Notes: a model not told the origin generated them from the sequence alone. A stretch of 64,000 bases of DNA from Streptomyces sp. V4I2 (GCF_030817655.1 NZ_JAUSZM010000003.1:4526001-4590000); one strand, 5' to 3'. Positions 20,201-27,647 are shown, counted from the stretch's first letter. Program-made: numbers and translations.

Positions 20201-20967
20201 GGCAGGCGGCGGTCGAAGCCGCCGAGTTCCTCGAAGACGTCGCGCCGGATCAGCATGCCGGCGGTGGACACGGACAGCACCGGCCGGACGTGGTCGTGCT
20301 GGCCCTGGTCCTGTTCGCGGCGGTCGATGCCGGTCCAGCGGCGGCCGGAGTGGGCGATGCTGACGCCGACCTCCAGCAGCTGCCGGCGGTCGTACCAGCC
20401 GCGGAGCTTGGGGCCCACCACGGCCACGTCGTCCCGGCCCAGTTCGTACTCGGTCTCCACGACCCGCAGCAGCTGGGCCAGCGCGTCGGGTTCGGGGGCG
20501 CAGTCGTCGTGCAGCAGCCACAGCCACTGCACCGGCTCTCCGTGCGGGAGCTCGGGCATGTCGTAGGCGTCGTCGCGCCAGCTGCGGGTGACGGGGTCCC
20601 AGCCGCTGGGCCGCTTCAGGTACGGCAGCTCGTCCGGAGTGAGGACGGGGGCCGTGCGGCCCGCCTCCTCGACGGCCTGGCCGAAGCCGGTGCGCCGGGC
20701 GAGGTGCAGTACGCGGTCGGCGCCGAGGACGTCGGTGACCAGCTGGGCGGAGTCGTCCGCGCTGCCGGTGTCGGCGCCCATGGCGAACTGGACGGGGCGC
20801 TCCTGGCCGAGCAGCCCGGCGAGCGCGTCGGGCAGCCAGCGGGCGCCGTCGTGGGAGACGAGGACCGCGGTCACCACATGACGTGGGAACTCGGGCGGGC
20901 GGGCCGGGTCAAACACTGCTGTGGCAGCGGTGTCTTGCTGGGCTGCCGTGTGGCTGTGCACGGACAT
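17269..20967 (-). CDS. Very large membrane glycosyltransferase, family GT2
   Basis: A 1232-residue protein. Residues about 28-330 form a GT2 domain with the DDVDLCWRAHAAG acceptor-site motif and the donor-site region near WLLHDDCAPEPD. About a dozen membrane helices occupy roughly 455-860, followed by an extracytoplasmic beta-rich domain (about 870-1050), a last helix near 1065 and a cytoplasmic tail. The tail from about 1130 to the end is unusually rich in Tyr, Gln, Gly and Asp (GYDQQQS, YDQQGYDDQGYD). It probably polymerises or exports a cell-envelope glycan. It is followed by DUF5719, with translational coupling. Confidence 0.88.
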   Translation of the reverse strand: MSVHSHTAAQQDTAATAVFDPARPPEFPRHVVTAVLVSHDGARWLPDALAGLLGQERPVQFAMGADTGSADDSAQLVTDVLGADRVLHLARRTGFGQAVEEAGRTAPVLTPDELPYLKRPSGWDPVTRSWRDDAYDMPELPHGEPVQWLWLLHDDCAPEPDALAQLLRVVETEYELGRDDVAVVGPKLRGWYDRRQLLEVGVSIAHSGRRWTGIDRREQDQGQHDHVRPVLSVSTAGMLIRRDVFEELGGFDRRLPLMRDDVDLCWRAHAAGYRVLIAPEAVVRHAEAASRERRTVDCAGRTTASPHKVDKAGAVYTLLVNTRTAVLPWVLVRLVLGTLLRTVAYLVGKVPGQAVDEIRGLLGTLLRPERILAGRRRRGRPAVDKEEMRPLFPPPGATVRATVEQAVSSLFGSSDPEATSGAGRHGGAVESGPGGDDADFLEVEQFVRLKRIARKPGPVLFLLLLLVSLVACRALLGGGALAGGALLPAPADSSELWSRYLDAWHAVGAGGTPSAPPYLALVAMFASVLFGSTGLAVTVLLVCSVPLAGFAAYFASRPLVESRLLRAWAAVVYAFLPAATGALAGGRIGTAVLAILLPLMARAGVAASGLAHSSGARGSWRATWAYALLLTITTAFTPIVWPIALILGIGLLAVRRSEITVYGLRFVAQLGTPLLILAPWSLSLLPFGFFQEAGLEYGASAASALDLLGISPGGPGTVSGLMLIGIVLAALAALLRSGRQFGIWTAWAAALVGLVFAVLSNASTWAGPATLVYGLALLAAAVLGADGARARVAEQSFGWRQPVAALIAFASAAGPLLVAAGWMIGGADGPLERRNPVQVPAFVAEESGTRDQARTLVLDSDSAAHVGYMLVRGSGARLGDAELTAADGENSSLDKIVANLVAGSGADQADQLGKFAVRYVLVHKGAPREVTRVLDATPGLSRLSQRDGSGLWRVDQEVARATIVPKSGTPQPVAAGPVEIHTTIPSGAEGRVLRLADTAAEGWTASLDGKPLTRTTLDGWAQGFELPASGGKLDVTFDAPITHTAWLWTQGALAVVLVVLALPGRRRDIDDDLPEEPAVPAQAVAGEGRRARRLRAQAEAEAEEGGQSGEFPPPPPEAPAVVPQQQSYGEWDTPNYAGAEYGGGYGEQYQGAQQQYPQGYDQQQSYQADPYQGGQYDPYAYGGQSQQAPYDQGYGRPYDQQGYDDQGYDPAYDPNAPHPHGNGSERPDGSQQ

Positions 20968-21070
20968 CGAGGTACGGGCCCCGGTTCGGTGGACTGAGGT
21001 GGACGCCTGTGCCCCGAGGGGGCAGCGAGGCGTCTCGGACGAGCGCCCACACTATCGGCTGGGCATGGCG

Positions 21071-21111
21071 ACGGCCCGCCGCCTGTGGATAACCCACCTG
21101 CGACGGGCCGT
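21071..21111 (-). terminator. Likely terminator after whiB
   Basis: ACGGCCCG (21071-21078) pairs with CGGGCCGT (21104-21111), enclosing an inner GTGG/CCAC hairpin. It lies in the 196-base gap between whiB and the glycosyltransferase gene. Confidence 0.55.
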
Positions 21112-21163
21112 TCGTGACGTACGTGACGTATATGTCTGCGGACTCGAGGCATGCCCCCTCGGA

Positions 21164-21427
21164 TCAGACCGCCGCCTTCTTCAGTCTGCGGCGCTCGCGC
21201 TCGGACAGGCCGCCCCAGATGCCGAAGCGTTCGTCGTTGGCGAGGGCGTACTCGAGGCACTCGGAGCGGACCTCACAGGCGAGGCAGACCTTCTTGGCCT
21301 CGCGGGTGGAGCCGCCCTTCTCGGGGAAGAAGGACTCGGGGTCGGTCTGGGCGCACAGCGCGCGCTCCTGCCAGCCGAGTTCCTCGTCCGCGTCGTCGAC
21401 CAGCAGTTGCTGCACCGTCTCGGTCAT
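21164..21427 (-). CDS. whiB: WhiB-family iron-sulfur transcription factor
   Basis: An 87-residue Wbl protein. Four cysteines for a [4Fe-4S] cluster are visible: Cys in ALCAQTD, CLACEVRSEC (CxxC...C pattern) and the spacing typical of the family. The GIWGGLSERERRRLKK turn and basic tail match the DNA/sigma-binding region. The start MTETVQQLLVDD at 21427 is preferred over an upstream in-frame start that adds 34 atypical residues. Position next to fbiA/fbiB and DUF3499 matches Streptomyces whiB, which controls sporulation septation, and mycobacterial whiB2. Confidence 0.93.
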   Translation of the reverse strand: MTETVQQLLVDDADEELGWQERALCAQTDPESFFPEKGGSTREAKKVCLACEVRSECLEYALANDERFGIWGGLSERERRRLKKAAV

Positions 21428-21499
21428 GTGCGCCCCTCGTCTGTCTTTCGCGTCCCCGTGATGTAGCCGTACCGATTTCGGCTGAACGACACGAGTGAA

Positions 21500-21529
21500 A
21501 TTACAAGTGTGCTGCTCCGGGCGAGTCAA
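21500..21529 (-). promoter_or_regulatory. Probable whiB promoter
   Basis: The minus strand has TTGACT (21524-21529), a 17-base spacer and TTGTAA (21501-21506; TGTAAT with an 18-base spacer). Start would be near 21494, leaving a leader of about 66 bases before the whiB ATG. More whiB promoters may lie further upstream. Confidence 0.55.
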
Positions 21530-21814
21530 GCCGAGATCTGCTATTGGGCCCCTTATTCACTCTGCGGAACCAAGGCCTAGCGGAAAGTGTTCAAATCGGC
21601 ATAAACCTTGACAAGCAGACGAGACCCTTGTGGGACTCCGTTCCCGCACCGCGCCTTGGGGCCTGTACGGAGAAGGACGCCCAGGAGTTCGATCTCGTTC
21701 CGAGGACCGTGCGCCCGGTTGTGCGCCATGTGTCCCGGTGGGCACATGAACAAACCTTTCACCTGGGAGATGAACCGGATGAGGTGAAACATGTCCCACA
21801 TATCGGTCGTCGAG

Positions 21815-21843
21815 TTGACAGTGGAGGTGTGAGCCGCTGTCCT
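21815..21843 (+). promoter_or_regulatory. Promoter of the poly-Cys leader/cdo transcript
   Basis: A perfect TTGACA (21815-21820) is followed by 17 bases and TGTCCT (21838-21843). Transcription would start at about 21850-21851, exactly on the A of the leader-peptide ATG, predicting a leaderless mRNA. Confidence 0.6.
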
Positions 21844-21850
21844 TGTGGGC

Positions 21851-21946
21851 ATGCTCGCGAACTTGGCACTCACCTCGACCCGCTCCGCCGGGTCCCTCGG
21901 TGCTGCCCGCGCTCGCTGTAGCTGTTGTTGCTGTCCCAGCTGTTGA
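21851..21946 (+). CDS. Poly-cysteine leader peptide upstream of cysteine dioxygenase
   Basis: A 31-codon frame starting MLANLAL and ending in RCSCCCCPSC then TGA. Six of the last nine residues are Cys, using both TGT and TGC codons, just before the stop. There is no ribosome binding site, but the ATG coincides with the predicted transcription start, so it would be translated leaderless. Poly-Cys leaderless short ORFs are known in mycobacteria as cysteine-responsive attenuators. Here the downstream gene is cysteine dioxygenase, 155 bases away, so sensing of charged Cys-tRNA is a natural inference. Confidence 0.7.
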   Translation: MLANLALTSTRSAGSLGAARARCSCCCCPSC

Positions 21947-22001
21947 GCCAAGCGCGCTCCGGCTGCCTCTGAGTCCACCGCGACTCGGCTGCTTGTTCCC
22001 C

Positions 22002-22044
22002 CCGCCCGGACCAGGGCATCTCTGTCCCCCCGCGACCCGGGCGG
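22002..22044 (+). promoter_or_regulatory. GC-rich hairpin between leader peptide and cdo
   Basis: CCGCCCGG (22002-22009) is fully complementary to CCGGGCGG (22037-22044). A smaller GAGTC/GACTC hairpin precedes it at 21971-21986. With the poly-Cys frame ending at 21946 these could be alternative attenuator structures controlled by ribosome position. Confidence 0.45.
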
Positions 22045-22101
22045 ACGGTACGTGACACCCAGCCACCCCCCACACTCTTCCGCCGAGGAACACCGCACTC
22101 C

Positions 22102-22614
22102 ATGAACAGCGACAGCGACCTCCAGATCGCCGGCGACATCCTCGAAGTCCCGCACCTGCTCCAGCCCCCGCGCGAGCACCCGGCCACTGTCGCCGAGTTC
22201 GTCGGGCTGGCCCGCTCCATCGCGGCCGACCGCGCCCAGTGGGAGCACCTCGTCCGGTACGACGCGACCACCCGCTGGTACCACCGGCTGCGTACCGGCC
22301 CCGGCTACGAGGTCTGGCTGCTGTCCTGGGTGCCCGGACAGGGCAGCGGACCGCACGACCACGGCCGCTCCTCCGGTGTCCTGACCGTGCTCGACGGAAC
22401 GCTGACCGAGCGGACCGGGCGGGGCACGCACGCGTTGGAGGCGGGGGCTCAGCGGGTGTTCGCGCCGGGGTATGTGCACGAGGTGGTCAACGACACACTG
22501 GAGCCGGCCGTAAGCCTGCACGTCTACTACCCGGGCCTGACCGAGATGCCGATGCACGCGCCCCAGTGCTCGGCCCCGGCCACGTACGACGAGGCGGACG
22601 TCGTAACCGCCTGA
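22102..22614 (+). CDS. cdo: Cysteine dioxygenase, cupin type
   Basis: A 170-residue cytosolic iron enzyme oxidising L-cysteine to cysteine sulfinate, the first step of cysteine catabolism. The cupin metal motif GPHDHGRSSGVL gives two His ligands and YVHEV gives the third. Length and the WLLSWVPGQGSGPHDH context fit bacterial Cdo. The ribosome binding site before ATG 22102 is weak (GAGGA at a 12-base distance), which suits control by the upstream leader. fbiA follows 35 bases downstream and may be cotranscribed. Confidence 0.92.
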   Translation: MNSDSDLQIAGDILEVPHLLQPPREHPATVAEFVGLARSIAADRAQWEHLVRYDATTRWYHRLRTGPGYEVWLLSWVPGQGSGPHDHGRSSGVLTVLDGTLTERTGRGTHALEAGAQRVFAPGYVHEVVNDTLEPAVSLHVYYPGLTEMPMHAPQCSAPATYDEADVVTA

Positions 22615-22648
22615 CGCGTTGTCGTACCCGCCTGTAAGACTTGCTCCC

Positions 22649-23608
22649 ATGCGCATTGTGGTTCTGGCAGGCGGCATCGGTGGTGCCCGGTTCCTGCGCG
22701 GTCTGAAGCAGGCCGCGCCGGACGCGGACGTCACGGTCATCGGCAACACCGGGGACGACATCCACCTCTTCGGGCTGAAGGTCTGCCCGGACCTCGACAC
22801 GGTGATGTACACGCTCGGCGGGGGCATCAACGAGGAGCAGGGCTGGGGGCGTGCCGAGGAGACCTTCCACCTCAAGGAGGAGCTCGCGGCGTACGGCGTA
22901 GGGCCCGAGTGGTTCGGGCTCGGCGACCGGGACTTCGCGACGCACATCGTGCGGACGCAGATGATCGGCGCCGGGTATCCGCTGAGCGCGGTGACCGAGG
23001 CGCTGTGCGACCGGTGGAAGCCGGGCGTACGGCTGATCCCCATGACCGACGACCGGGTCGAGACGCATGTCGCCGTCGAGGTCGACGGGGAGCGCAAGGC
23101 GGTCCACTTCCAGGAGTACTGGGTGCGGCTGCGGGCCTCCGTGCCGGCCGAGGCGATCGTGCCGGTGGGTGCGGAGCAGTCGAAGCCGGCGCCGGGCGTC
23201 CTGGAGGCGATCGCCGAGGCGGACATCGTGCTGTTCCCGCCGTCCAACCCGGTCGTGTCCATCGGCACCATCCTCGCCGTGCCCGGCATCCGGGAGGCGA
23301 TCGCCGATGCCGGAGTGCCGGTGGTCGGGCTGTCCCCGATCGTCGGGGACGCGCCCGTGCGCGGGATGGCCGACAAGGTACTCGCGGCGGTGGGCGTCGA
23401 GTCGACGGCCGCGGCGGTCGCCGAGCACTACGGCTCGGGACTGCTGGACGGCTGGCTGGTCGACACCGTGGACGCGGGCGTGGTGGCGCGGGTGGAGGCC
23501 GCCGGGATCCGGTGCCGTGCCGTACCGCTGATGATGACCGACGTGGACGCGGCCGCGCAGATGGCGCGTGAGGCGCTGGCGCTGGCGGAGGAGGTGCGGG
23601 CGATTTGA
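22649..23608 (+). CDS. fbiA: 2-phospho-L-lactate transferase, F420 biosynthesis
   Basis: A 319-residue CofD/FbiA enzyme joining the activated three-carbon phospho-acid to the deazaflavin Fo to make F420-0 or its dehydro form. The N-terminal nucleotide-binding motif VLAGGIGGARFLRGL is at residues 4-18, followed by VTVIGNTGDD. The ATG at 22649 (MRIVVLAGG) is chosen over a start ten codons upstream. Its stop overlaps the fbiB start by three bases. Confidence 0.95.
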   Translation: MRIVVLAGGIGGARFLRGLKQAAPDADVTVIGNTGDDIHLFGLKVCPDLDTVMYTLGGGINEEQGWGRAEETFHLKEELAAYGVGPEWFGLGDRDFATHIVRTQMIGAGYPLSAVTEALCDRWKPGVRLIPMTDDRVETHVAVEVDGERKAVHFQEYWVRLRASVPAEAIVPVGAEQSKPAPGVLEAIAEADIVLFPPSNPVVSIGTILAVPGIREAIADAGVPVVGLSPIVGDAPVRGMADKVLAAVGVESTAAAVAEHYGSGLLDGWLVDTVDAGVVARVEAAGIRCRAVPLMMTDVDAAAQMAREALALAEEVRAI

Positions 23609-24915
23609 GCGGCGTGCCTGTCGACGGTTTTCGGGTCTGGGCGGTGCCCGGGCTGCCCGAGGTGCAGCAGGGGGACGATCTCGGCAAGCTGATTGCCGCC
23701 GCCGAGCCAGGTCTGGCGGACGGGGACGTGCTGCTCGTCACCTCCAAGATCGTGTCCAAGGCAGAGGGCCGGATCGTCCAGGCGGCCGACCGGGAGGCCG
23801 CGATCGACGCCGAGACCGTGCGGGTGGTGGCCAGACGCGGTGCGCTGCGGATCGTGGAGAACCGGCAAGGGCTCGTGATGGCCGCCGCCGGGGTCGACGC
23901 CTCCAACACCCCTTCCGGGACCGTGCTGTTGCTGCCCGAGGACCCGGACGCGTCCGCGCGAGCGATCCGGGAGGGGCTGCGCGATGCCCTGGGGGTCGAT
24001 GTCGGGGTCGTCGTGACGGACACGTTCGGGCGGCCCTGGCGCACGGGGCTCACGGATGTCGCGATCGGCGCCGCCGGCGTGCGGGTGCTGGACGATCTGC
24101 GCGGAGGCACGGACGCGTACGGCAATCCGCTCAGCGCGACGGTCGTCGCGACGGCGGACGAGCTGGCCGCGGCCGGTGATCTGGTCAAGGGCAAGACCGC
24201 CGGGCTGCCCGTCGCCGTGGTGCGCGGGCTGTCACACGTGGTGGCGGAGGAGCACGGGGAGGGGGCGCAGGCCATGGTGCGCGGTGCGCGCGACGACATG
24301 TTCCGGCTGGGGACCTCGGAGGCGGTACGGGAGGCGGTCACCCAGCGCCGTACCGTACGCGCCTTCACCGACGAGCCCGTCGACCCGGGCGCCGTACGAC
24401 GGGCCGTGGCCGCGGCGGTCACCGCGCCGGCGCCGCACCACACGACGCCGTGGCGGTTCGTGCTGCTGGAGTCGCAGGGTGCGCGGAGCGAGCTGTTGGA
24501 CGCCATGCGCGACGCCTGGGTCGCGGATCTGCGGCGGGACGGGAAGAGCGAGGAGTCGATCGGCAAGCGCGTGCGGCGGGGGGATGTGCTGCGAAAGGCG
24601 CCGTATCTGGTGGTGCCCTGTCTTGTGATGGACGGGTCGCACACGTACGGCGATCCGCGGCGGGACGCTGCCGAGCGGGAGATGTTCGTGGTCGCCGCGG
24701 GGGCCGGTGTGCAGAACTTCCTCGTCGCGCTGGCCGGGGAGCGGCTGGGGTCGGCGTGGGTGTCGTCCACGATGTTCTGCCGGGACGTGGTCAGGGACGT
24801 GCTGGGGCTGCCGGAGGGATGGGATCCGATGGGGGCCGTGGCGGTGGGGCATCCGGCGGAGGAACCTCGGGCTCGGCCGGAGCGGGAGGCCGGGGCGTTC
24901 ATCGAGGTGCGGTGA
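23605..24915 (+). CDS. fbiB: Coenzyme F420-0:L-glutamate ligase, bifunctional
   Basis: A 436-residue two-domain enzyme. Residues about 5-245 are a CofE-like gamma-glutamyl ligase (DTFGRPWRTGLTDVAIG is the family signature). Residues about 255-436 are an FMN-binding nitroreductase-like domain (SEAVREAVTQRRTVRAFTDEPVD opens it), which reduces dehydro-F420-0. It starts with TTG at 23605, overlapping the fbiA stop, so translation is coupled. This is the standard actinobacterial fusion. Confidence 0.95.
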   Translation: MSGVPVDGFRVWAVPGLPEVQQGDDLGKLIAAAEPGLADGDVLLVTSKIVSKAEGRIVQAADREAAIDAETVRVVARRGALRIVENRQGLVMAAAGVDASNTPSGTVLLLPEDPDASARAIREGLRDALGVDVGVVVTDTFGRPWRTGLTDVAIGAAGVRVLDDLRGGTDAYGNPLSATVVATADELAAAGDLVKGKTAGLPVAVVRGLSHVVAEEHGEGAQAMVRGARDDMFRLGTSEAVREAVTQRRTVRAFTDEPVDPGAVRRAVAAAVTAPAPHHTTPWRFVLLESQGARSELLDAMRDAWVADLRRDGKSEESIGKRVRRGDVLRKAPYLVVPCLVMDGSHTYGDPRRDAAEREMFVVAAGAGVQNFLVALAGERLGSAWVSSTMFCRDVVRDVLGLPEGWDPMGAVAVGHPAEEPRARPEREAGAFIEVR

Positions 24916-24935
24916 GTCTGGTCATACGGGCGCTG

Positions 24936-25115
24936 GGGCGTCGTGCGGCCGCATAGTCTCGTAGGGCCGCCTAGTCTCGTGGCGCCGCCTAGTCTCGTGG
25001 CGCCGCCTGTTCTCGTACGGCTGCCTGGTCCCGTACGGCAGCCTGGTCCCGTAGGGCAGCCGGGGTTCGTAGGGCAGTCTGGGCTCGTAAGGCGGTCTGG
25101 TCTCGTAGGGCGGCC
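24936..25115 (+). repeat. 18-bp tandem repeat (minisatellite), about ten units
   Basis: Nine recognisable 18-bp units run from 24954 to 25115 with a decayed tenth at 24936-24953. Unit form is TAGTCTCGTAGGGCCGCC with substitutions; units two and three are identical and later units drift to TGGTCCCGTAGGGCAGCC. There is no length variation between units. It fills most of the gap between fbiB and the glycosylase gene and has no coding function that I can see. Confidence 0.85.
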
Positions 25116-25147
25116 AGGACACCTCCGACTTCTCCGGGAGCTCATTC

Positions 25148-26158
25148 GTGGCAGGACGATTCGCTCCCCGGCCCACGCGTACGACTGTGCGCGGCGGGGA
25201 GGTCGGGGTGCCCGCGGCGCGGGGCGTGCCGCGGCAGGCGCAGGCGCCGGGGCTGGTGCGGACGTATGTGCCGGACGGGCCGCTCGAGCTCGGGCTGGTG
25301 CTCGGGCCGCTGCGGCGGGGGCCCGGGGATCCGACGTTCCGGGCCATGCCGGACGGGTCCGTGTGGCGGGCCAGTCTCACTCCTGCCGGGCCGGGGACGC
25401 TGCGGGTCGCCGCGGTGGGTGGTGCGGTTCGGGGCGAGGCGTGGGGGCCGGGGGCCGAGTGGCTGTTGGAGCGGTTGCCGGGGTTGCTCGGGGCCGATGA
25501 CGATCCGGCCGTGTTCGCTCCTCGGCACCGGGTGGTGGCGCGGGCGTGGCATCGGCGGCCGGGGCTGCGGTTGACGCGGACCGGGCTGGTGCTGGAGTCG
25601 TTGATCCCGTCGATTCTGGAGCAGAAGGTCACGACCGACGAGGCGTATCGGGCGTGGCGGTCGCTGGTGCGGAAGTTCGGGGAGCCGGCGCCGGGGCCTG
25701 CGGCGGGTGGGCGGCTGTGGGTGATGCCGGCGCCTCGGACCTGGGCGTTGATTCCGTCGTGGGAGTGGCATCGGGCCGGGGTCGACAACAAGCGGGCGTC
25801 GACGATTCTGCGGGCCGTCCGGGTGGCGGGGCGCATGGAGGAAGCGGTGCTGATGCCGCCGGCTCAGGCGCGGGCTCGGTTGGAGGTCGTGCCGGGGGTC
25901 GGGCCGTGGACGTCGGCGGAGGTGGTGCAGCGGAGTCATGGGGCGGCGGATGCCGTGACGGTGGGGGATCTGCATCTGCCCGGGATCGTGGGGTGGGCGC
26001 TTGCCGGGGATCGGGATGCGGATGACTCCGTGATGCTGGAGCTGCTGGAGCCCTATGCCGGGCAGCGCCATAGGGCTGCCCGGCTGATCCTGCTAGGCGG
26101 GCGCACGCCGCCTCGGCGAGCACCCCGGATGCCCCAGTGGGACATCGGGCGGTTTTGA
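25148..26158 (+). CDS. DNA-3-methyladenine glycosylase II-like (AlkA/HhH-GPD) protein
   Basis: A 336-residue base-excision repair glycosylase. The helix-hairpin-helix VVPGVGPWTSAEV near residue 260 is followed by the catalytic-Asp region VTVGDLHLPGIVGW (Asp near 280). The preceding SILEQKVTTDEAYRAWRSLV matches the AlkA core. The N-terminal 100 residues are Arg/Gly-rich and less conserved. It starts with GTG at 25148 with GGAG nine bases upstream. This gene is also next to fbiB in other Streptomyces. Confidence 0.85.
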   Translation: MAGRFAPRPTRTTVRGGEVGVPAARGVPRQAQAPGLVRTYVPDGPLELGLVLGPLRRGPGDPTFRAMPDGSVWRASLTPAGPGTLRVAAVGGAVRGEAWGPGAEWLLERLPGLLGADDDPAVFAPRHRVVARAWHRRPGLRLTRTGLVLESLIPSILEQKVTTDEAYRAWRSLVRKFGEPAPGPAAGGRLWVMPAPRTWALIPSWEWHRAGVDNKRASTILRAVRVAGRMEEAVLMPPAQARARLEVVPGVGPWTSAEVVQRSHGAADAVTVGDLHLPGIVGWALAGDRDADDSVMLELLEPYAGQRHRAARLILLGGRTPPRRAPRMPQWDIGRF

Positions 26159-26159
26159 A

Positions 26160-26182
26160 CCCTCGCCCTCGGCAGGCGAGGG
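26160..26182 (+). terminator. Terminator after the glycosylase gene
   Basis: CCCTCGCC (26160-26167) pairs with GGCGAGGG (26175-26182) across a 7-base loop directly after the stop codon. Confidence 0.75.
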
Positions 26183-26225
26183 GGATTCCTGACTCATGCA
26201 GCTCGGCCGTTCAGCGAACAAACAA

Positions 26226-26344
26226 GCTTACGCAATCAACACCAGCCGGGTTGGAACCAGCCCGGTTTCCCCGAAGAACGGAGGTTGCTGCACTGGCTTG
26301 GTTCTCGCTCAGCACGTCGCAACTCTATCACCCGTTGCGTAAGC
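26226..26344. repeat. 119-bp segment bounded by 10-bp inverted repeats
   Basis: GCTTACGCAA (26226-26235) and TTGCGTAAGC (26335-26344) are perfect inverted repeats. The enclosed 99 bases are less GC-rich than the surroundings and have an internal hairpin (about 26244-26263). There is no gene. It could be a miniature element remnant or a regulatory structure. Confidence 0.35.
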
Positions 26345-26400
26345 GGTTGTTCACCCTGGGTGAGGGACCATCAGCCTCCCCCTTGCTCTTCTCGTCGCCC

Positions 26401-27483
26401 CTACTGGTCCGAGGAGAAGCGGACCGCTCCCGCTGGGATTTGGGCGTTGCACCAGATGCGGATGCCGTCGCGGAGTTCGTTGTCGGGGCCTATGACGGCG
26501 CCGTCGCCGATGACCGTGCCGGTGAGGACGGAGCGTTCGCCGACGCGGGCCCGGGTGCCGACGAGGGAGTCGGTGATGACGGCGCCGGGTTCGATGACGG
26601 CGCCCGGGAGGATCGTGCTGCCGAAGATGCGCGCGCCCTCGGCGACGAAGGCGCCCTCGCCGACCACCGTGCCGCCGGTGAGCTTCGCGTCGGGGGCGAC
26701 CCGTGCCGTCGGGAGGACCAGGCGGTCGCCGCAGCGGCCGGGGATCGCGGGGGACGGGGCACGGCCCAGGACGAGGTCGGCGGAGCCGCGGACGAAGGCG
26801 GCCGGGGTGCCGAGGTCCAGCCAGTACGTCGAGTCGACCATGCCCTGGAGGTGGGCTCCGGCCGCCAGGAGGCCGGGGAAGGTCTCGCGCTCGACGGAGA
26901 CCGGGCGGCCGTGCGGGATCGTGTCGATGACCGAGCGGCGGAAGACGTACGCCCCCGCGTTGATCTGGTCGGTGACGATCTCCTCGGGGGTCTGCGGCTT
27001 CTCCAGGAACGCCAGGACCCTGCCCGTCTCGTCCGTGGGGACCAGACCGTAGGCGCGCGGGTCGGTGACCTGCGTGAGGTGGAGGGAGACGTCCGCGGCG
27101 GTCCGCTCGTGCGTCTCCACCAGCGCCCTGATGTCCAGGCCCGTCAGGATGTCGCCGTTGAAGATCAGGACCGGGTCGTCGGGGGCCGAGTGGAGGCGGG
27201 AGGCGACGTTGCGGATCGCGCCGCCCGTACCGAGGGGCTCGTCCTCCGTGACGTACTCGATGTGGAGTCCGAGGGAGGAGCCGTCGCCGAAGTACGGTTC
27301 GAAGACCTCGGCCAGGTAGGAGGTGGCGAGCACGATGTGGTCGACGCCCGCCGCTCTCGCTCTCGCCAACTGATGCGTGAGGAACGGGACCCCGGCCGCG
27401 CGGACCATGGGCTTCGGTGTGTGCACCGTGAGCGGACGCAGCCGCGTGCCCTTGCCGCCGACCAGGAGTATCGCTTCAGTCAC
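26401..27483 (-). CDS. Sugar-1-phosphate nucleotidyltransferase, probable mannose-1-phosphate guanylyltransferase
   Basis: A 360-residue protein. The N-terminal nucleotidyltransferase domain starts EAILLVGGKGTRLRPLT (residues 3-19), with FNGDIL as metal-binding site and FLEKP as sugar site. The C-terminal half (about 255-355) is a left-handed beta-helix of hexapeptide repeats. In the mycobacterial counterpart locus this gene makes GDP-mannose. Here ManA and ManB encoded upstream would supply mannose-1-phosphate. The GTG at 27483 gives the exact family N-terminus; longer in-frame extensions are unlikely. Confidence 0.88.
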   Translation of the reverse strand: MTEAILLVGGKGTRLRPLTVHTPKPMVRAAGVPFLTHQLARARAAGVDHIVLATSYLAEVFEPYFGDGSSLGLHIEYVTEDEPLGTGGAIRNVASRLHSAPDDPVLIFNGDILTGLDIRALVETHERTAADVSLHLTQVTDPRAYGLVPTDETGRVLAFLEKPQTPEEIVTDQINAGAYVFRRSVIDTIPHGRPVSVERETFPGLLAAGAHLQGMVDSTYWLDLGTPAAFVRGSADLVLGRAPSPAIPGRCGDRLVLPTARVAPDAKLTGGTVVGEGAFVAEGARIFGSTILPGAVIEPGAVITDSLVGTRARVGERSVLTGTVIGDGAVIGPDNELRDGIRIWCNAQIPAGAVRFSSDQ

Positions 27484-27506
27484 CTGTCGTCTCTGCTTCC
27501 TGCCAG

Positions 27507-27534
27507 GACCGGCCGAACTCTCTTTCGGCCGGCC
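27507..27534 (-). terminator. Hairpin between amidase and nucleotidyltransferase genes
   Basis: An eight-base stem CCGGCCGA/TCGGCCGG (27509-27516 with 27525-27532) lies 24 bases before the nucleotidyltransferase start. It may terminate amidase transcripts or attenuate the downstream gene. Confidence 0.5.
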
Positions 27535-27647
27535 AGTGTATGCAGACCGTTGTGCGGTGCCTTCGATGGCCGTGCGGCGTTCCGCCCCTGCCCCCCGACG
27601 GCGGTGCATGTGTCGTCCTACGGCTGCTCCCTCAGCCCTGGTCCGGC

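Noticed and set aside
21544..21921. 125-codon frame upstream of cdo
   Set aside because: No ribosome binding site, poor codon pattern, and it overlaps the promoter and the poly-Cys leader frame, which explain the region better.
24936..25115. CRISPR array
   Set aside because: Units are contiguous 18-mers with no spacers and no cas genes nearby.
24922..25836. Minus-strand frame with PYETRRP-type hexapeptide repeats
   Set aside because: It is a translation of the 18-bp minisatellite plus antisense of the glycosylase; it has no start context and no domain.
26159..26400. tRNA or attachment site after the glycosylase gene
   Set aside because: Some stem-loops are present, but no cloverleaf, TTC-loop box or CCA end could be assembled.
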